Assembly: GCA_024641555.1 (NCBI GenBank)
Contig: JAHECV010000015.1
Location: 1-31,038 of the forward strand
DNA length: 31,038 bases
Direction: 5' to 3'
From: Candidatus Planktophila sp.
Lineage (GTDB): Bacteria; Actinomycetota; Actinomycetes; Nanopelagicales; Nanopelagicaceae
Both the position numbers and the translations under genes were made by a program. The notes under the pieces were generated by a model, which worked only from the letters and a program-made list of their open reading frames with translations, was not told where the DNA came from and did no database searches. Shown here in pieces: positions 8,573-17,085 of the stretch. The number at the start of each line of letters is the position of its first letter. Within the stretch, counting starts at the first letter, position 1.

Positions 8573-10006
8573 ATGACTTTCGAATATGCACCAGCACCCG
8601 AGTCTCGCTCGATCGTCTCAATTAAGCCAAAGTATGGCCACTTTATCGATGGCAAGTTTGTTAACGGGCGTAATCACTTCGCCACCGTTAACCCGGCTAC
8701 TGAAGAAGTACTCAGTCGGATCGCTCTCGGAAGCGTAAGCGATGTTGATAAGGCGGTAATCGCAGCGCAGAAGGCGTATACCAAGACTTGGTCAAAACTC
8801 TCTGGTAAAGAACGCGGTAAGTACCTTTATCGCATCGCGCGCATCTTGCAAGAACGCGCCCGCGAATTTGCGGTACTTGAGACTTTAGATAACGGTAAGC
8901 CGATTCGCGAAACCCGTGATATCGATATTCCACTTGTTGCCGCGCATTTTTTCTACCATGCCGGTTGGGCTGACAAATTGGATTATGCAGGTATGGGAAA
9001 GTCACCACAACCGCATGGCGTCGCTGGCCAGATTATTCCCTGGAACTTTCCGTTACTCATGTTGGCATGGAAAGTAGCGCCAGCGCTGGCAACTGGCAAC
9101 ACCGTTGTCTTAAAGCCAGCCGAAACAACTTCGTTAACCGCGCTCTTATTCGCCGAGGTATGCCAGCAGGCAGAGCTTCCAAATGGCGTAGTAAATATCG
9201 TTACTGGTGATGGCTCAACGGGATCTGCGATCGTCAACCATCCCGGAATCCATAAGATTGCATTTACTGGTTCCACCGAAGTCGGCAAGAAGATTGCACG
9301 TGCGATCGCGGGTACCAATAAGAAAGCAACGCTCGAACTAGGCGGAAAAGGCGCAAATATCGTCTTTGATGATGCGCCGATCGATGAGACGGTAGAAGGC
9401 ATTGTTAATGGCATCTTCTTCAACCAGGGCCATGTCTGCTGTGCTGGATCGCGCTTGATTTTGCAAGAAGGTATTGCTGATGAGATTACTGAAAAGTTAA
9501 AGGCGCGTATGTCCAAGATTCGCGTGGGCGATCCACTAGATAAGAACACAGATCTTGGAGCAATAAATTCGCGCGAGCAGTTAAGCAAAATTAACGAACT
9601 TTCCGCAACTGGTGATGCTGAAGGCGCAGAACGTTGGAGCCCGGCTTGTAACCTCTCCGATAAAGGCTTTTGGTTTGCACCAACTATCTTTACCGGTGTA
9701 ACGCAAGCACATCGCATTGCACGAGAAGAAATCTTCGGGCCAGTACTTTCAATCCTTACCTTCCGCACACCACAAGAGGCGATTGAAAAGGCTAACAACA
9801 CTCCATTTGGTTTATCCGCCGGCGTCTGGAGCGAGAAAGGTTCGCGAATTTTATGGGCTACTCAGCAACTGCGTGCTGGAGTTATCTGGGCAAACACATT
9901 TAATAAATTTGATCCAACCTCACCATTTGGTGGATATAAAGAATCTGGTTGGGGACGCGAAGGCGGAAAACATGGCCTTGCTTCTTATTTGAAGGAGGGA
10001 AAGTAA
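8573..10006 (+). CDS. NAD(P)-dependent aldehyde dehydrogenase, probably for acetaldehyde from DeoC
   Basis: The 477-residue protein is a complete member of the ALDH superfamily. It has PWNFPLLMLAWKVAPALATGN, the cofactor segment VLKPAE, and FTGSTEVGKKI. The general base is Glu255 in LELGGKG, the catalytic cysteine is Cys289 in GHVCCAGSR, and EEIFGPVL and SPFGGYKESGWGREGG close the core. The usual Gln/Glu before the cysteine motif is His. Its place after deoC suggests oxidation of acetaldehyde to acetate, which is inference. AAGGA six bases before the ATG serves as ribosome site. The next gene starts directly after the stop codon and encodes a second ALDH-fold protein without an active site; the two may form one complex. 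Confidence 0.93.
   Translation: MTFEYAPAPESRSIVSIKPKYGHFIDGKFVNGRNHFATVNPATEEVLSRIALGSVSDVDKAVIAAQKAYTKTWSKLSGKERGKYLYRIARILQERAREFAVLETLDNGKPIRETRDIDIPLVAAHFFYHAGWADKLDYAGMGKSPQPHGVAGQIIPWNFPLLMLAWKVAPALATGNTVVLKPAETTSLTALLFAEVCQQAELPNGVVNIVTGDGSTGSAIVNHPGIHKIAFTGSTEVGKKIARAIAGTNKKATLELGGKGANIVFDDAPIDETVEGIVNGIFFNQGHVCCAGSRLILQEGIADEITEKLKARMSKIRVGDPLDKNTDLGAINSREQLSKINELSATGDAEGAERWSPACNLSDKGFWFAPTIFTGVTQAHRIAREEIFGPVLSILTFRTPQEAIEKANNTPFGLSAGVWSEKGSRILWATQQLRAGVIWANTFNKFDPTSPFGGYKESGWGREGGKHGLASYLKEGK
9992..9998 (+). promoter_or_regulatory. Strong Shine-Dalgarno AAGGAGG for the ALDH-like partner gene
   Basis: AAGGAGG lies inside the last codons of the upstream ALDH gene, eight bases before the ATG at 10007. 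It is one of the strongest ribosome sites in the window. It fixes the start and argues that the short downstream gene is really translated. Confidence 0.8.
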
Positions 10007-10843
10007 ATGTCACGTCTTGAAGTAAAGAAGACTTACAAGCTCTATATCAACGGAGCCTTCCCGCGCAGTGAATCTGGACGCATCTACGAAGTTACCGACG
10101 CTAAAGGAAACTTCATCGCAAATCCGGCACTTGCATCTCGCAAGGATCTACGTGATGCAGTCGTGGCCGCACGTGCCGCACATCCCGGCTGGGCAAAGGC
10201 AACTGCCTATAACCGTGGGCAAATTCTTTATCGCATCGCCGAAATGCTCGAAGGTCGCGCCGATCAGATCGCAAATGAAATTTCTGCAACATCGGCTGTA
10301 ACTCCTAAGAAAGCGCACGATCAACTCTTGGCAGCGATTGATCGCTGGGTTTGGTATGCCGGCTGGAGCGATAAGTTAGCGGCGGCATTTGGCTCTACCA
10401 ACCCAGTGGCTGGCCCTTATTACAACTTCACCATCCCAGAAGCACAAGGTGTAATCGCTGTGGCACCGAGCGATAACTTTTTAAGTTTCATTGACTCCAT
10501 TGCACCAGTGATTACCTCTGGTAATTCTGTGATCGCACTTGTTCCTGGAGCCAGCGCTGTGCCAGCGATGACCTTTGCTGAAGTATTAGCCACCAGCGAT
10601 CTGCCTCATGGCGTAATCAATATTCTGACCGGATCGCACGATGAATTAGCTCCTTGGGCCGCCTCTCATATGGATATTGATGGCATGGATATTTCGGGTA
10701 TTGAAAAGAAGAAGCGTGCCGCGCTCAAAGAAGTTGGCGCCGAAAATTTAAAGCGTATCCATAACTTTGATGACGCACAGAGCCCAAATCGAATCTACGC
10801 CTTTATGGAAGCAAAAACGGTCTGGCACCCAATCGGGGTTTGA
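10007..10843 (+). CDS. ALDH-fold protein lacking the catalytic domain (possible ALDH16-like partner subunit)
   Basis: The 278 residues align by eye with the N-terminal cofactor-binding half of aldehyde dehydrogenases. They show YKLYINGAFPRSESGRIYEV, AVVAARAAHPGWAKATAYNRGQILYRIAEML, WYAGWSDKL, and a degenerate AVAPSDNFLSFIDSIAPVITSGNSVIALVPGASAVPAMTFAEVLATSDLPHGVINILTG. The GxxCxAGSR cysteine motif and the ELGGK glutamate are absent. The protein ends with KTVWHPIGV. It starts directly after the full-length ALDH, with a strong ribosome site, and has no frameshift or internal stop, so it is not a decayed copy. The size and order (active ALDH, then inactive ALDH-like domain) resemble the two parts of ALDH16 proteins; this is my inference. 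Its stop is three bases from the end of add on the other strand. Confidence 0.85.
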   Translation: MSRLEVKKTYKLYINGAFPRSESGRIYEVTDAKGNFIANPALASRKDLRDAVVAARAAHPGWAKATAYNRGQILYRIAEMLEGRADQIANEISATSAVTPKKAHDQLLAAIDRWVWYAGWSDKLAAAFGSTNPVAGPYYNFTIPEAQGVIAVAPSDNFLSFIDSIAPVITSGNSVIALVPGASAVPAMTFAEVLATSDLPHGVINILTGSHDELAPWAASHMDIDGMDISGIEKKKRAALKEVGAENLKRIHNFDDAQSPNRIYAFMEAKTVWHPIGV

Positions 10844-10846
10844 GAA

Positions 10847-11941
10847 TTATTCAGCAGAGATCTTGGCAAAACCAGGTTTAACGATTTCATCAATAATCGC
10901 TAGGCGCTCTTCAAAGGGAATAAAGGCGCTCTTTAGCGCATTAATAGTGACGCGCTGTAAATCAAGGAAACTCCAGTTAAACGCCTTAACTAATTCGTTC
11001 ATCTCGCGAGTCATCGAAGTAGCCGACATTAAGCGATTATCGGTATTTACAGTAACTCGGAAACGCAACTTAGCTAGATCTCCAATTGGATGATCGGCAA
11101 AGTTGGCCGCGGCACCGGTCTGGATATTCGAAGATGGACACATCTCAAGTGGAATACGGCGGTCACGCACATATGCCGCAAGTTTTCCAAGGCGCGCTGG
11201 TGTGTGATTTAAATCGATATCGTCAATGATTCGCACACCGTGGCCTAATCGTTCGGCACCACAGAGTTGAATCGCTTCCCAAATAGAAGGAAGTCCATAG
11301 GCTTCGCCTGCGTGAATTGTGAAATGTGCATTTTCACGGCGGAGATATTCAAAGGTATCGAGTTGATCGCTTGGTGGAAAACCATCTTCTGGGCCGGCAA
11401 TATCAAAGCCAACGACGCCGCGATCGCGGAATTTAACTGCTAATTCCGCTACTTCCTGAGAAAGATTATTCTGGCGCATTCCGCAGAGAAGCAAAACTAC
11501 GCGAGCCTTTGCGCCACTATGTGCAACTTCCTGCTCGCCCTCTTGAAAACCTTGCAGGATCGCTTCGATAACTTGAGAAAGAGTTAAACCTTTTTCGGTT
11601 AACAACTCTGGAGCCATTCGGACTTCAGCATAGACAACGCCATCTTCGGCTAAATCGATTACGCATTCACGAGAAACGCGAATTATGTCGGCAGGACGTT
11701 GCATAACGGCGACGGTATGAGCAAAAGTTTCGAGGTAGCGAACCAGCGAACCTGAATCACACGAAACACGAAACCACTCTGCTAATTCAGTCGCATCATA
11801 GGTTGGTAGTTCATGACCGATCTCTTTGGCAATATCTATAATTGTTTGTGGGCGCAGTCCACCATCTAAGTGATCGTGGAGCAGCGCCTTAGGTAGACGT
11901 TTTACTTGTTCTGGGGTTGGAATTGAATTTAAAGTGCTCAT
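10847..11941 (-). CDS. add: Adenosine deaminase
   Basis: This enzyme deaminates adenosine and deoxyadenosine to inosine and deoxyinosine. The 364-residue protein has the metal-binding HxH motif in [12 protein letters not shown] (His22, His24) and the HAGEAYG motif (His210, Glu213). LGHGVRI and the final metal-ligand segment NTDN (Asp301) follow. [11 protein letters not shown] is typical of the actinobacterial enzymes. The ATG overlaps the deoA TGA by four bases, so it is the last gene of the minus-strand salvage operon. The end meets the plus-strand ALDH operon with only a three-base gap and no hairpin, so convergent transcripts would overlap. Confidence 0.95.
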   Translation of the reverse strand: MSTLNSIPTPEQVKRLPKALLHDHLDGGLRPQTIIDIAKEIGHELPTYDATELAEWFRVSCDSGSLVRYLETFAHTVAVMQRPADIIRVSRECVIDLAEDGVVYAEVRMAPELLTEKGLTLSQVIEAILQGFQEGEQEVAHSGAKARVVLLLCGMRQNNLSQEVAELAVKFRDRGVVGFDIAGPEDGFPPSDQLDTFEYLRRENAHFTIHAGEAYGLPSIWEAIQLCGAERLGHGVRIIDDIDLNHTPARLGKLAAYVRDRRIPLEMCPSSNIQTGAAANFADHPIGDLAKLRFRVTVNTDNRLMSATSMTREMNELVKAFNWSFLDLQRVTINALKSAFIPFEERLAIIDEIVKPGFAKISAE

Positions 11942-13239
11942 CCTTCGATCCGTTCGATAACTAGCGGCAGACGATTCACTTTTCCACCTTCTTCAATTGC
12001 AATGGCGCCATCTAATATTTCCAGAGCTCTTTCAAAACGTGCTGGCTCATCGGTATGCAAAGTTAGCAGTGGTGCGCCTGCTTGAAGATAATCTCCAGGC
12101 TTGGCATGTATCTCAATACCCGCGCCTGCCTGAACTTTCTCCCCTTGCTTAGAACGACCCGCGCCTAAACGCCAGGCGCTGACGCCGACTTTCATCGCAT
12201 CCATCGTCGTCATAGTTCCTGAATTCTTTGCGGTAATAACATGTTGTTCGCGCGCAACGGGCAACTTTGCATCTGGATCTCCGCCTTGTGCCGCGATCAT
12301 GCGCCGCCAGTGATCCATCGCCGAACCATCCTGCAGAGCAACTGCGGGATCTTTGCCAACGATTCCAGCAGCATCAATCATTTCCCGCGCCAACAAAATG
12401 GTTAGCTCAACAACATCGGCAGGTCCGCCACCGGCTAAAACCTCAATAGATTCGCGTACTTCAAGAGCGTTGCCCGCAGTCAAACCAAGTGGGACATCCA
12501 TGGCAGTAACAAGTGCACGCGTTTTTACTCCGGCATCGATTCCGAGTTGAACCATCGTGCGGGCGAGTTCTGCCGCTTTTTTAGGATCGCTCATAAATGC
12601 GCCGCTACCAGTTTTAACATCAAGCACCAGCGCCGATGTTCCTTCGGCAATCTTCTTCGACATAATTGAGGAAGCAATCAATGGAATAGCTTCAACTGTT
12701 GCCGTTACATCACGAAGTGCATAAAGCTTCTTATCTGCAGGGGCCAGTCCCGCGCCGGCAGCACAAATAACTGCGCCAGTATCTTGTAAAACTTTTAGCA
12801 TCTCTTCATTAGATAGCGAAGCGCGCCAACCGGGAATTGATTCGAGCTTGTCGAGCGTGCCACCGGTATGCCCAAGGCCACGACCAGAAAGTTGTGGAAC
12901 TGCACCACCACATGCGGCAACCAGCGGTGCCAGCGGAAGAGTGATCTTGTCGCCAACCCCTCCAGTGGAATGTTTATCAGCAGTTGGGCGATCGAGCATC
13001 GACCAGTTCATGCGTTCGCCGGAATTAATCATCGCAGTAGTCCAGCGCGAAATTTCGCGAGAGTTCATTCCGTTTAGCAAAATCGCCATTAGTAGCGCCG
13101 ACATTTGTTCGTCAGCGATAACCCCACGTGTGTAGGCATCTACTGTCCAGTCGATCTGTTTATCGGTAAGTTCGTTGCGATCGCGCTTTGCCGCGATGAT
13201 TTCTACCGCTGCAAAAGGCTCGAGTGATGTATTAGTCAA
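11938..13239 (-). CDS. deoA: Thymidine (pyrimidine-nucleoside) phosphorylase
   Basis: DeoA splits thymidine or deoxyuridine with phosphate, giving the base and deoxyribose-1-phosphate. The 433 residues include the phosphate-binding segment [10 protein letters not shown] (89-98) and the family signature [20 protein letters not shown] (118-137). A C-terminal domain follows, with [24 protein letters not shown] as in the PYNP C-terminal family. The length is normal. It overlaps cdd (start) and add (end) by 8 and 4 bases. Its product would feed the phosphopentomutase-like enzyme and DeoC of the facing operon. Confidence 0.95.
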   Translation of the reverse strand: MTNTSLEPFAAVEIIAAKRDRNELTDKQIDWTVDAYTRGVIADEQMSALLMAILLNGMNSREISRWTTAMINSGERMNWSMLDRPTADKHSTGGVGDKITLPLAPLVAACGGAVPQLSGRGLGHTGGTLDKLESIPGWRASLSNEEMLKVLQDTGAVICAAGAGLAPADKKLYALRDVTATVEAIPLIASSIMSKKIAEGTSALVLDVKTGSGAFMSDPKKAAELARTMVQLGIDAGVKTRALVTAMDVPLGLTAGNALEVRESIEVLAGGGPADVVELTILLAREMIDAAGIVGKDPAVALQDGSAMDHWRRMIAAQGGDPDAKLPVAREQHVITAKNSGTMTTMDAMKVGVSAWRLGAGRSKQGEKVQAGAGIEIHAKPGDYLQAGAPLLTLHTDEPARFERALEILDGAIAIEEGGKVNRLPLVIERIEG

Positions 13240-13630
13240 GACGCTTTTCTATCTCTTCTGGTCCGAATGCCCATGGCAATAAATCGGCAAGTGTTTTAAT
13301 TCCATCATCAGTAGCTAATTGCAGTTTTGATCCGCCATGTTCTTGCAATAGCTGGCGGCAACGACCACACGGCATCAGAAGATTTCCAGAAATATCAACG
13401 CAGGCGAATGCAATTAAGCGTCCCCCACCCGAGTTAATTAGAGAAGAAACCAATCCGCATTCTGCGCATAAAGTAAGGCCATAACTAGCATTTTCTACAT
13501 TGCACCCGGTGACAATGCGCCCGTCATCTACTAGCGCCGCAACGCCGACGGGAAATTTGGAATATGGCGCATAAGCCTGCTTCATGGCAGCGGTTGCCTG
13601 CTCTTTTAGTAACTCCCAATTAACGAGCAT
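13232..13630 (-). CDS. cdd: Cytidine deaminase
   Basis: This enzyme converts cytidine and deoxycytidine to uridine and deoxyuridine, the latter a DeoA substrate. From the ATG at 13630 it has 132 residues, the usual size for the small tetrameric form. The zinc ligands are Cys55 in LCAECG with catalytic Glu57, and Cys88 and Cys91 in MPCGRC. NVENASYGLTLCAE is the classic substrate segment. The frame is open back to 13651, but that start would lie deeper inside the upstream gene and add residues not seen in the family. The chosen start overlaps the end of the BMP-family gene by 11 bases. Confidence 0.94.
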   Translation of the reverse strand: MLVNWELLKEQATAAMKQAYAPYSKFPVGVAALVDDGRIVTGCNVENASYGLTLCAECGLVSSLINSGGGRLIAFACVDISGNLLMPCGRCRQLLQEHGGSKLQLATDDGIKTLADLLPWAFGPEEIEKRLD

Positions 13631-14609
13631 AAGCCGCACTCGCTGCTGCATTGATCGCTGCAGTTTGAGCAGCGAGAGTCTTCGATTTAATTACGATTTC
13701 AATTCCTTTATCTGCGATGCCGTAACGATGTCCGTACACTCCCGCTTTGGCATCGAGCACATCAGATAGTTGGCTTTTGTTAACGGCCTTGCCGATGATT
13801 GCAGCGACCGCGATATCTACTCGTTTTACAACCGATGCGATCAAATATTTTGAAGTTGTCGGAGCCACAGTTAGATATAAATCTGGCTCGGTAATAATGA
13901 CGCTTACATCCTGGGCGCCTTTCTTGCGGTTCTTAGCGGTATTTGCCTTAACCACCGCTTCGAAAAGGCCATCAGCAGAACCAGTTGTAGCGTCATAGAT
14001 AACGTCTATCCCAAGAGTGATGAGCGCTTTGGCAGATATCGCAGATTCGGTTGCGGTGTACTTAACGAATGTGCGCACGCCCTTTTTCGCCGCGGCCACG
14101 CCTAGTAGAAATCCATTTTCATAACCATCAGCATTAGATGGCGTTGTGATCATAGCGACCTTTCCGCTCTTGCTAGTCAACGCTGCGCTATAGCCAGCAA
14201 GAAATGCTGCTTCGCTATCTGAAAAGGTAATTGAGGTGACATTTAAAGCAGCGATCGATGCATCGCCAATTATTGCAAACTGTGTATTTGGAAATTCAAC
14301 GGCAAGCGGAGCAATAATCTTGGCGTATTGGTCACCGACTGCGATGATTGCGGCACAACTCTTAGAGGTTAGGGCTCGTAATCGTTTTTCCCGATCCGCA
14401 TTTGTGTCATCAGTTACGACGCCTTCAAAGGTAAAGGTGTACTGGTTCTGCGCTTTCTTGACGCCAGCCAGCGTCGCATCGTTATAGCCGCGATCTCCTG
14501 GGCCGCCAGTGTCATATGCAATACAGATATTTGTTGCGGCGCGAGCAGTTGGCGCAGCAAAGACCGAGAGCGCAATAGCTGATGCGGCAATCATTGCGCG
14601 AAGTTTCAT
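13620..14609 (-). CDS. BMP-family (PnrA-like) nucleoside-binding protein, secreted
   Basis: The 329-residue protein starts with a signal peptide ([24 protein letters not shown], probable cleavage before ATN). A BMP-type periplasmic-binding fold follows: ICIAYDTGGPGDRGYNDATLAGVKKA, then AAIIAVGDQYAKIIAPLAVEFPNTQFAIIGD, then SDSEAAFLAGYSAALTSKSGKVAMI. Family members bind purine and other nucleosides for ABC import, which suits the cdd-deoA-add neighbourhood. Two things are odd. There is no lipobox cysteine at the cleavage site, although binding proteins of monoderm bacteria are usually lipoproteins. The ATPase and permease genes that usually accompany it are not in this window. It shares one base with the trpS stop. 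Confidence 0.85.
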   Translation of the reverse strand: MKLRAMIAASAIALSVFAAPTARAATNICIAYDTGGPGDRGYNDATLAGVKKAQNQYTFTFEGVVTDDTNADREKRLRALTSKSCAAIIAVGDQYAKIIAPLAVEFPNTQFAIIGDASIAALNVTSITFSDSEAAFLAGYSAALTSKSGKVAMITTPSNADGYENGFLLGVAAAKKGVRTFVKYTATESAISAKALITLGIDVIYDATTGSADGLFEAVVKANTAKNRKKGAQDVSVIITEPDLYLTVAPTTSKYLIASVVKRVDIAVAAIIGKAVNKSQLSDVLDAKAGVYGHRYGIADKGIEIVIKSKTLAAQTAAINAAASAAYAR

Positions 14610-15607
14610 TAGAGAACCAAGCCAAGATTCTTGTAAGTTGTAGCAACGGTAGCGCTGGCAACTTGGCGCGCCTTGTCCGCACCTTCATGAAGAACCTTTA
14701 TGAGATGCGCTTCATCTTGCAAGAGTTCTAGCGCCTGCGCACGAATTGGTCGTAGGTACTCGACAACTGCTTCAGCGACTGCGCCCTTGAAATCTCCATA
14801 ACCTTTTCCGGCAAACTCATTTTCTAGATCTGCAATCGACTTGCCAGAAAGCGCAGAGTGGATAGTGAGGAGATTACTTATTCCTGGTTTTTCTTTCTCG
14901 TCAAAAGTTACTTCGCGCCCCGCATCAGTTGTGGCGCTCTTGATTTTCTTGGTATTTGCCTCAGGCGTATCCATAATTTCTAAAACGCCGGCTACTGAGC
15001 CCGATGATTTACTCATCTTATTGGTTGGCTCTTGGAGGTCGTAGATTTTTGCGCCAGATTTAAGGATGTAACCTTCAGGGATTCTAAAAGTTTCACCGAA
15101 GCGTGAATTAAATCTAGTTGCGAGATCGCGAGTTAACTCGATGTGCTGACGTTGGTCTTCGCCAACCGGAACTTGATGCGCTTGATAAAGCAAGATATCT
15201 GCAGCTTGTAACATCGGATAGGTAAACAAGCCTACGCGCGCTGAATCAGCGCCACCTTTGGCGGACTTATCTTTAAATTGAGTCATGCGATTAGCTTCAC
15301 CGAATCCAGCGATACATTCCATAATCCAACCGAGTTGGTTATGTTCGGCAACGTGTGACTGAACAAAGAGCGTTGATTTCTCTGGTGAAATACCGAGCGC
15401 GATTAGCTGCGCAGCTGAAGAAAGGATTCGTCGACGCAACAGTGCGGGGTCGATATCACCAGTCAGCGCATGGAGATCAACGATGCAGTAAAAGGCATCG
15501 TTGCCGCTTTGTAGATCCACCCACTGCTTTAAGGCGCCGAGATAATTGCCCAGGTGGAAGGAGTCACTTGTGGGTTGGATCCCCGAGAGAACTCGCTTCT
15601 GCGTCAT
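14609..15607 (-). CDS. trpS: Tryptophanyl-tRNA synthetase
   Basis: This enzyme charges tRNA-Trp. The 332 residues have the class I start [22 protein letters not shown], which contains the HIGH-like motif, and KMSKS at 197-201. The length is normal for bacterial TrpRS. It is the second gene after the CNNM/CBS protein (22-base gap), and its stop codon shares a base with the ATG of the nucleoside-binding protein. An essential housekeeping synthetase is thus translationally linked to salvage genes, probably through genome compaction. Confidence 0.96.
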   Translation of the reverse strand: MTQKRVLSGIQPTSDSFHLGNYLGALKQWVDLQSGNDAFYCIVDLHALTGDIDPALLRRRILSSAAQLIALGISPEKSTLFVQSHVAEHNQLGWIMECIAGFGEANRMTQFKDKSAKGGADSARVGLFTYPMLQAADILLYQAHQVPVGEDQRQHIELTRDLATRFNSRFGETFRIPEGYILKSGAKIYDLQEPTNKMSKSSGSVAGVLEIMDTPEANTKKIKSATTDAGREVTFDEKEKPGISNLLTIHSALSGKSIADLENEFAGKGYGDFKGAVAEAVVEYLRPIRAQALELLQDEAHLIKVLHEGADKARQVASATVATTYKNLGLVL

Positions 15608-15630
15608 AGTTGTAATTCTCGCATGAATCG

Positions 15631-16923
15631 CTAGTTACGCGATATCAATAACTGACCCGCGCGCTTGCCTTCCATAGTTAAAACGGTGATTCGAATCCCG
15701 TTAACGCCAACTACATCGTGTTCTACAGGAATTCTTCCCAGGAAATGCATCACAAATCCGCTCGCTGTTTCATATGGGCCTTCAGGGATTTCAATGCCGG
15801 TTTCCTCGCGCAAATCATCGATAGAAATCAACCCGTCAACCTCGAAATCACCTGTGCGGGACTCAATAGATACCTCTGCCTCATCGATGTCGTATTCATC
15901 TTTAATATCGCCGATCAAGCATTCCACTAAATCTTCGAGGGTAACGATGCCATCAGTTCCACCGTATTCGTCTAGGACGATTGCTAAATGCTGGCGCTGA
16001 TTGCGCATCTCAGTTAGAGCAGGCAAGACGCCTTTAGTGCCCGGCAGAAACATAATATTGCGAACCAGCTCTTGAATCTTGCCGCCGGCGCTAACCAACG
16101 ATGTATCGAGCAAATCACGCACATGGATAAATCCGATTACTTCATCGGTTGATCCACGAACAACTGGATAACGTGAGTGCGCACGATCTACGGCGAGCGC
16201 AATCGCCTTACCAACAGTAAGTGATGCATCCATAAAATCAACTTCGGTACGCGGCACCATAACTTCATGGACCTGGCGTTCCGAGGCGTTAAATACTTCT
16301 TCGACAATATCGCGTTCTTCGGCTGTCAGCGCGGCATGGCCCGTAACTAGATCGAGTAACTCTTCTTCCGACATCTGGCTACGTTGTTCCTTTGGGTCAA
16401 CGCCAAAGATACGTACGACGATATCGGTCGACCGCGAAAGCAACCAAATAATTGGGCGAAAAAGTTTTGCTGTTAAATCAATTGCTCCAGCGCTCCAAAG
16501 TGAAATTTCTTCAGTGCGAAAGAGCGCCAAGCGCTTTGGGACAAGCTCGCCAAATACCAATGAGAAGTAGGCAATGATTAAAGTTACGCCAATTAGCGAA
16601 GTCACATTTGCGGCATCGTCAGAAAGTCCTAGATCAATCAACTTTGGAATTACATAGACTCCAAGTTTTTCCGCACCGAGTGCGGCCGATAAAAATCCAC
16701 AAACGGTTACGCCAACTTGGGCGGCAGCTAAGAAGCGATTTGGATTGGTTGCCAGTTGTGCGACTTTTGCGCCACGTTTACCTCTACTTGATAGTTGGCG
16801 GATCTGGCTTTCACGGAGTGAGATGAGAGCGATTTCAGCGGCCACAAAGAGTGCGCCGAGCAGAATTAGGCCGGCTACGGTGGCTAGATCGCCTAGTAAA
16901 GAACCGATCGGGTAAGGGTCCAT
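15631..16923 (-). CDS. CNNM-domain / CBS / CorC_HlyC membrane protein (putative Mg2+ transport or 'hemolysin' family)
   Basis: The 430-residue protein begins with a CNNM (DUF21) membrane domain of about 140 residues ([66 protein letters not shown]). A further hydrophobic segment follows, then acidic [16 protein letters not shown] pair follows ([68 protein letters not shown]), and a C-terminal CorC_HlyC domain ends the protein. Related proteins are linked to Mg2+/Co2+ export or homeostasis; the name hemolysin is historical. It is the first gene of the minus-strand operon and has a -10 box a few bases before its ATG. Confidence 0.9.
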   Translation of the reverse strand: MDPYPIGSLLGDLATVAGLILLGALFVAAEIALISLRESQIRQLSSRGKRGAKVAQLATNPNRFLAAAQVGVTVCGFLSAALGAEKLGVYVIPKLIDLGLSDDAANVTSLIGVTLIIAYFSLVFGELVPKRLALFRTEEISLWSAGAIDLTAKLFRPIIWLLSRSTDIVVRIFGVDPKEQRSQMSEEELLDLVTGHAALTAEERDIVEEVFNASERQVHEVMVPRTEVDFMDASLTVGKAIALAVDRAHSRYPVVRGSTDEVIGFIHVRDLLDTSLVSAGGKIQELVRNIMFLPGTKGVLPALTEMRNQRQHLAIVLDEYGGTDGIVTLEDLVECLIGDIKDEYDIDEAEVSIESRTGDFEVDGLISIDDLREETGIEIPEGPYETASGFVMHFLGRIPVEHDVVGVNGIRITVLTMEGKRAGQLLISRN

Positions 16924-16932
16924 GGTGGGTTA

Positions 16933-16962
16933 ATTCTAAGGCTTGTAACGCGCAGGTGGCTA
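16933..16962 (-). promoter_or_regulatory. Promoter of the CNNM-trpS-nucleoside salvage operon
   Basis: On the minus strand TAGAAT (16938-16933) is a good -10 box nine bases before the ATG at 16923. TAGCCA (16962-16957) is a weak -35 at an 18-base spacing, matching TTGACA in four of six positions. The predicted leader is about three bases, too short for a ribosome site. Confidence 0.5.
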
Positions 16963-17013
16963 TTTTCCGCGCCTCTTCCCTTCTCACCCACGCGTGGCAT
17001 ATCCTTTGCGAGC

Positions 17014-17076
17014 CTAGCCAACCGGCTAGCACCTTCATCCTCGGACCGTCGGGCACGTACCTGCCCGGAGAAGGAG
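17014..17076 (+). promoter_or_regulatory. Structured leader in front of ugpC: two inverted repeats and a strong ribosome site
   Basis: In the 162-base divergent gap, CTAGCC (17014-17019) pairs with GGCTAG (17024-17029) over a four-base loop. CGGGCA (17050-17055) pairs with TGCCCG (17062-17067) over a six-base loop. AAGGAG (17071-17076) follows at once, nine bases before the ugpC ATG. TATCCT at 17000-17005 could be the -10 box, which would place both hairpins in the 5' leader. No known riboswitch class was recognised. Confidence 0.45.
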
Positions 17077-17085
17077 ATACCTTAA

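Noticed and set aside
8983..9801. 272-codon open frame on the minus strand
   Set aside because: It lies wholly inside the strongly supported aldehyde dehydrogenase gene on the other strand and shows no recognisable motif; it is a codon-bias shadow.
10007..10843. Second ALDH gene as a truncated pseudogene
   Set aside because: It has its own strong ribosome site, no internal stop or frameshift, a distinct C-terminal end and no leftover catalytic-domain sequence downstream, so it looks like a functional short protein.
13631..13651. Longer start for cdd at 13651
   Set aside because: It adds seven residues not typical of small cytidine deaminases and increases the overlap with the upstream gene.
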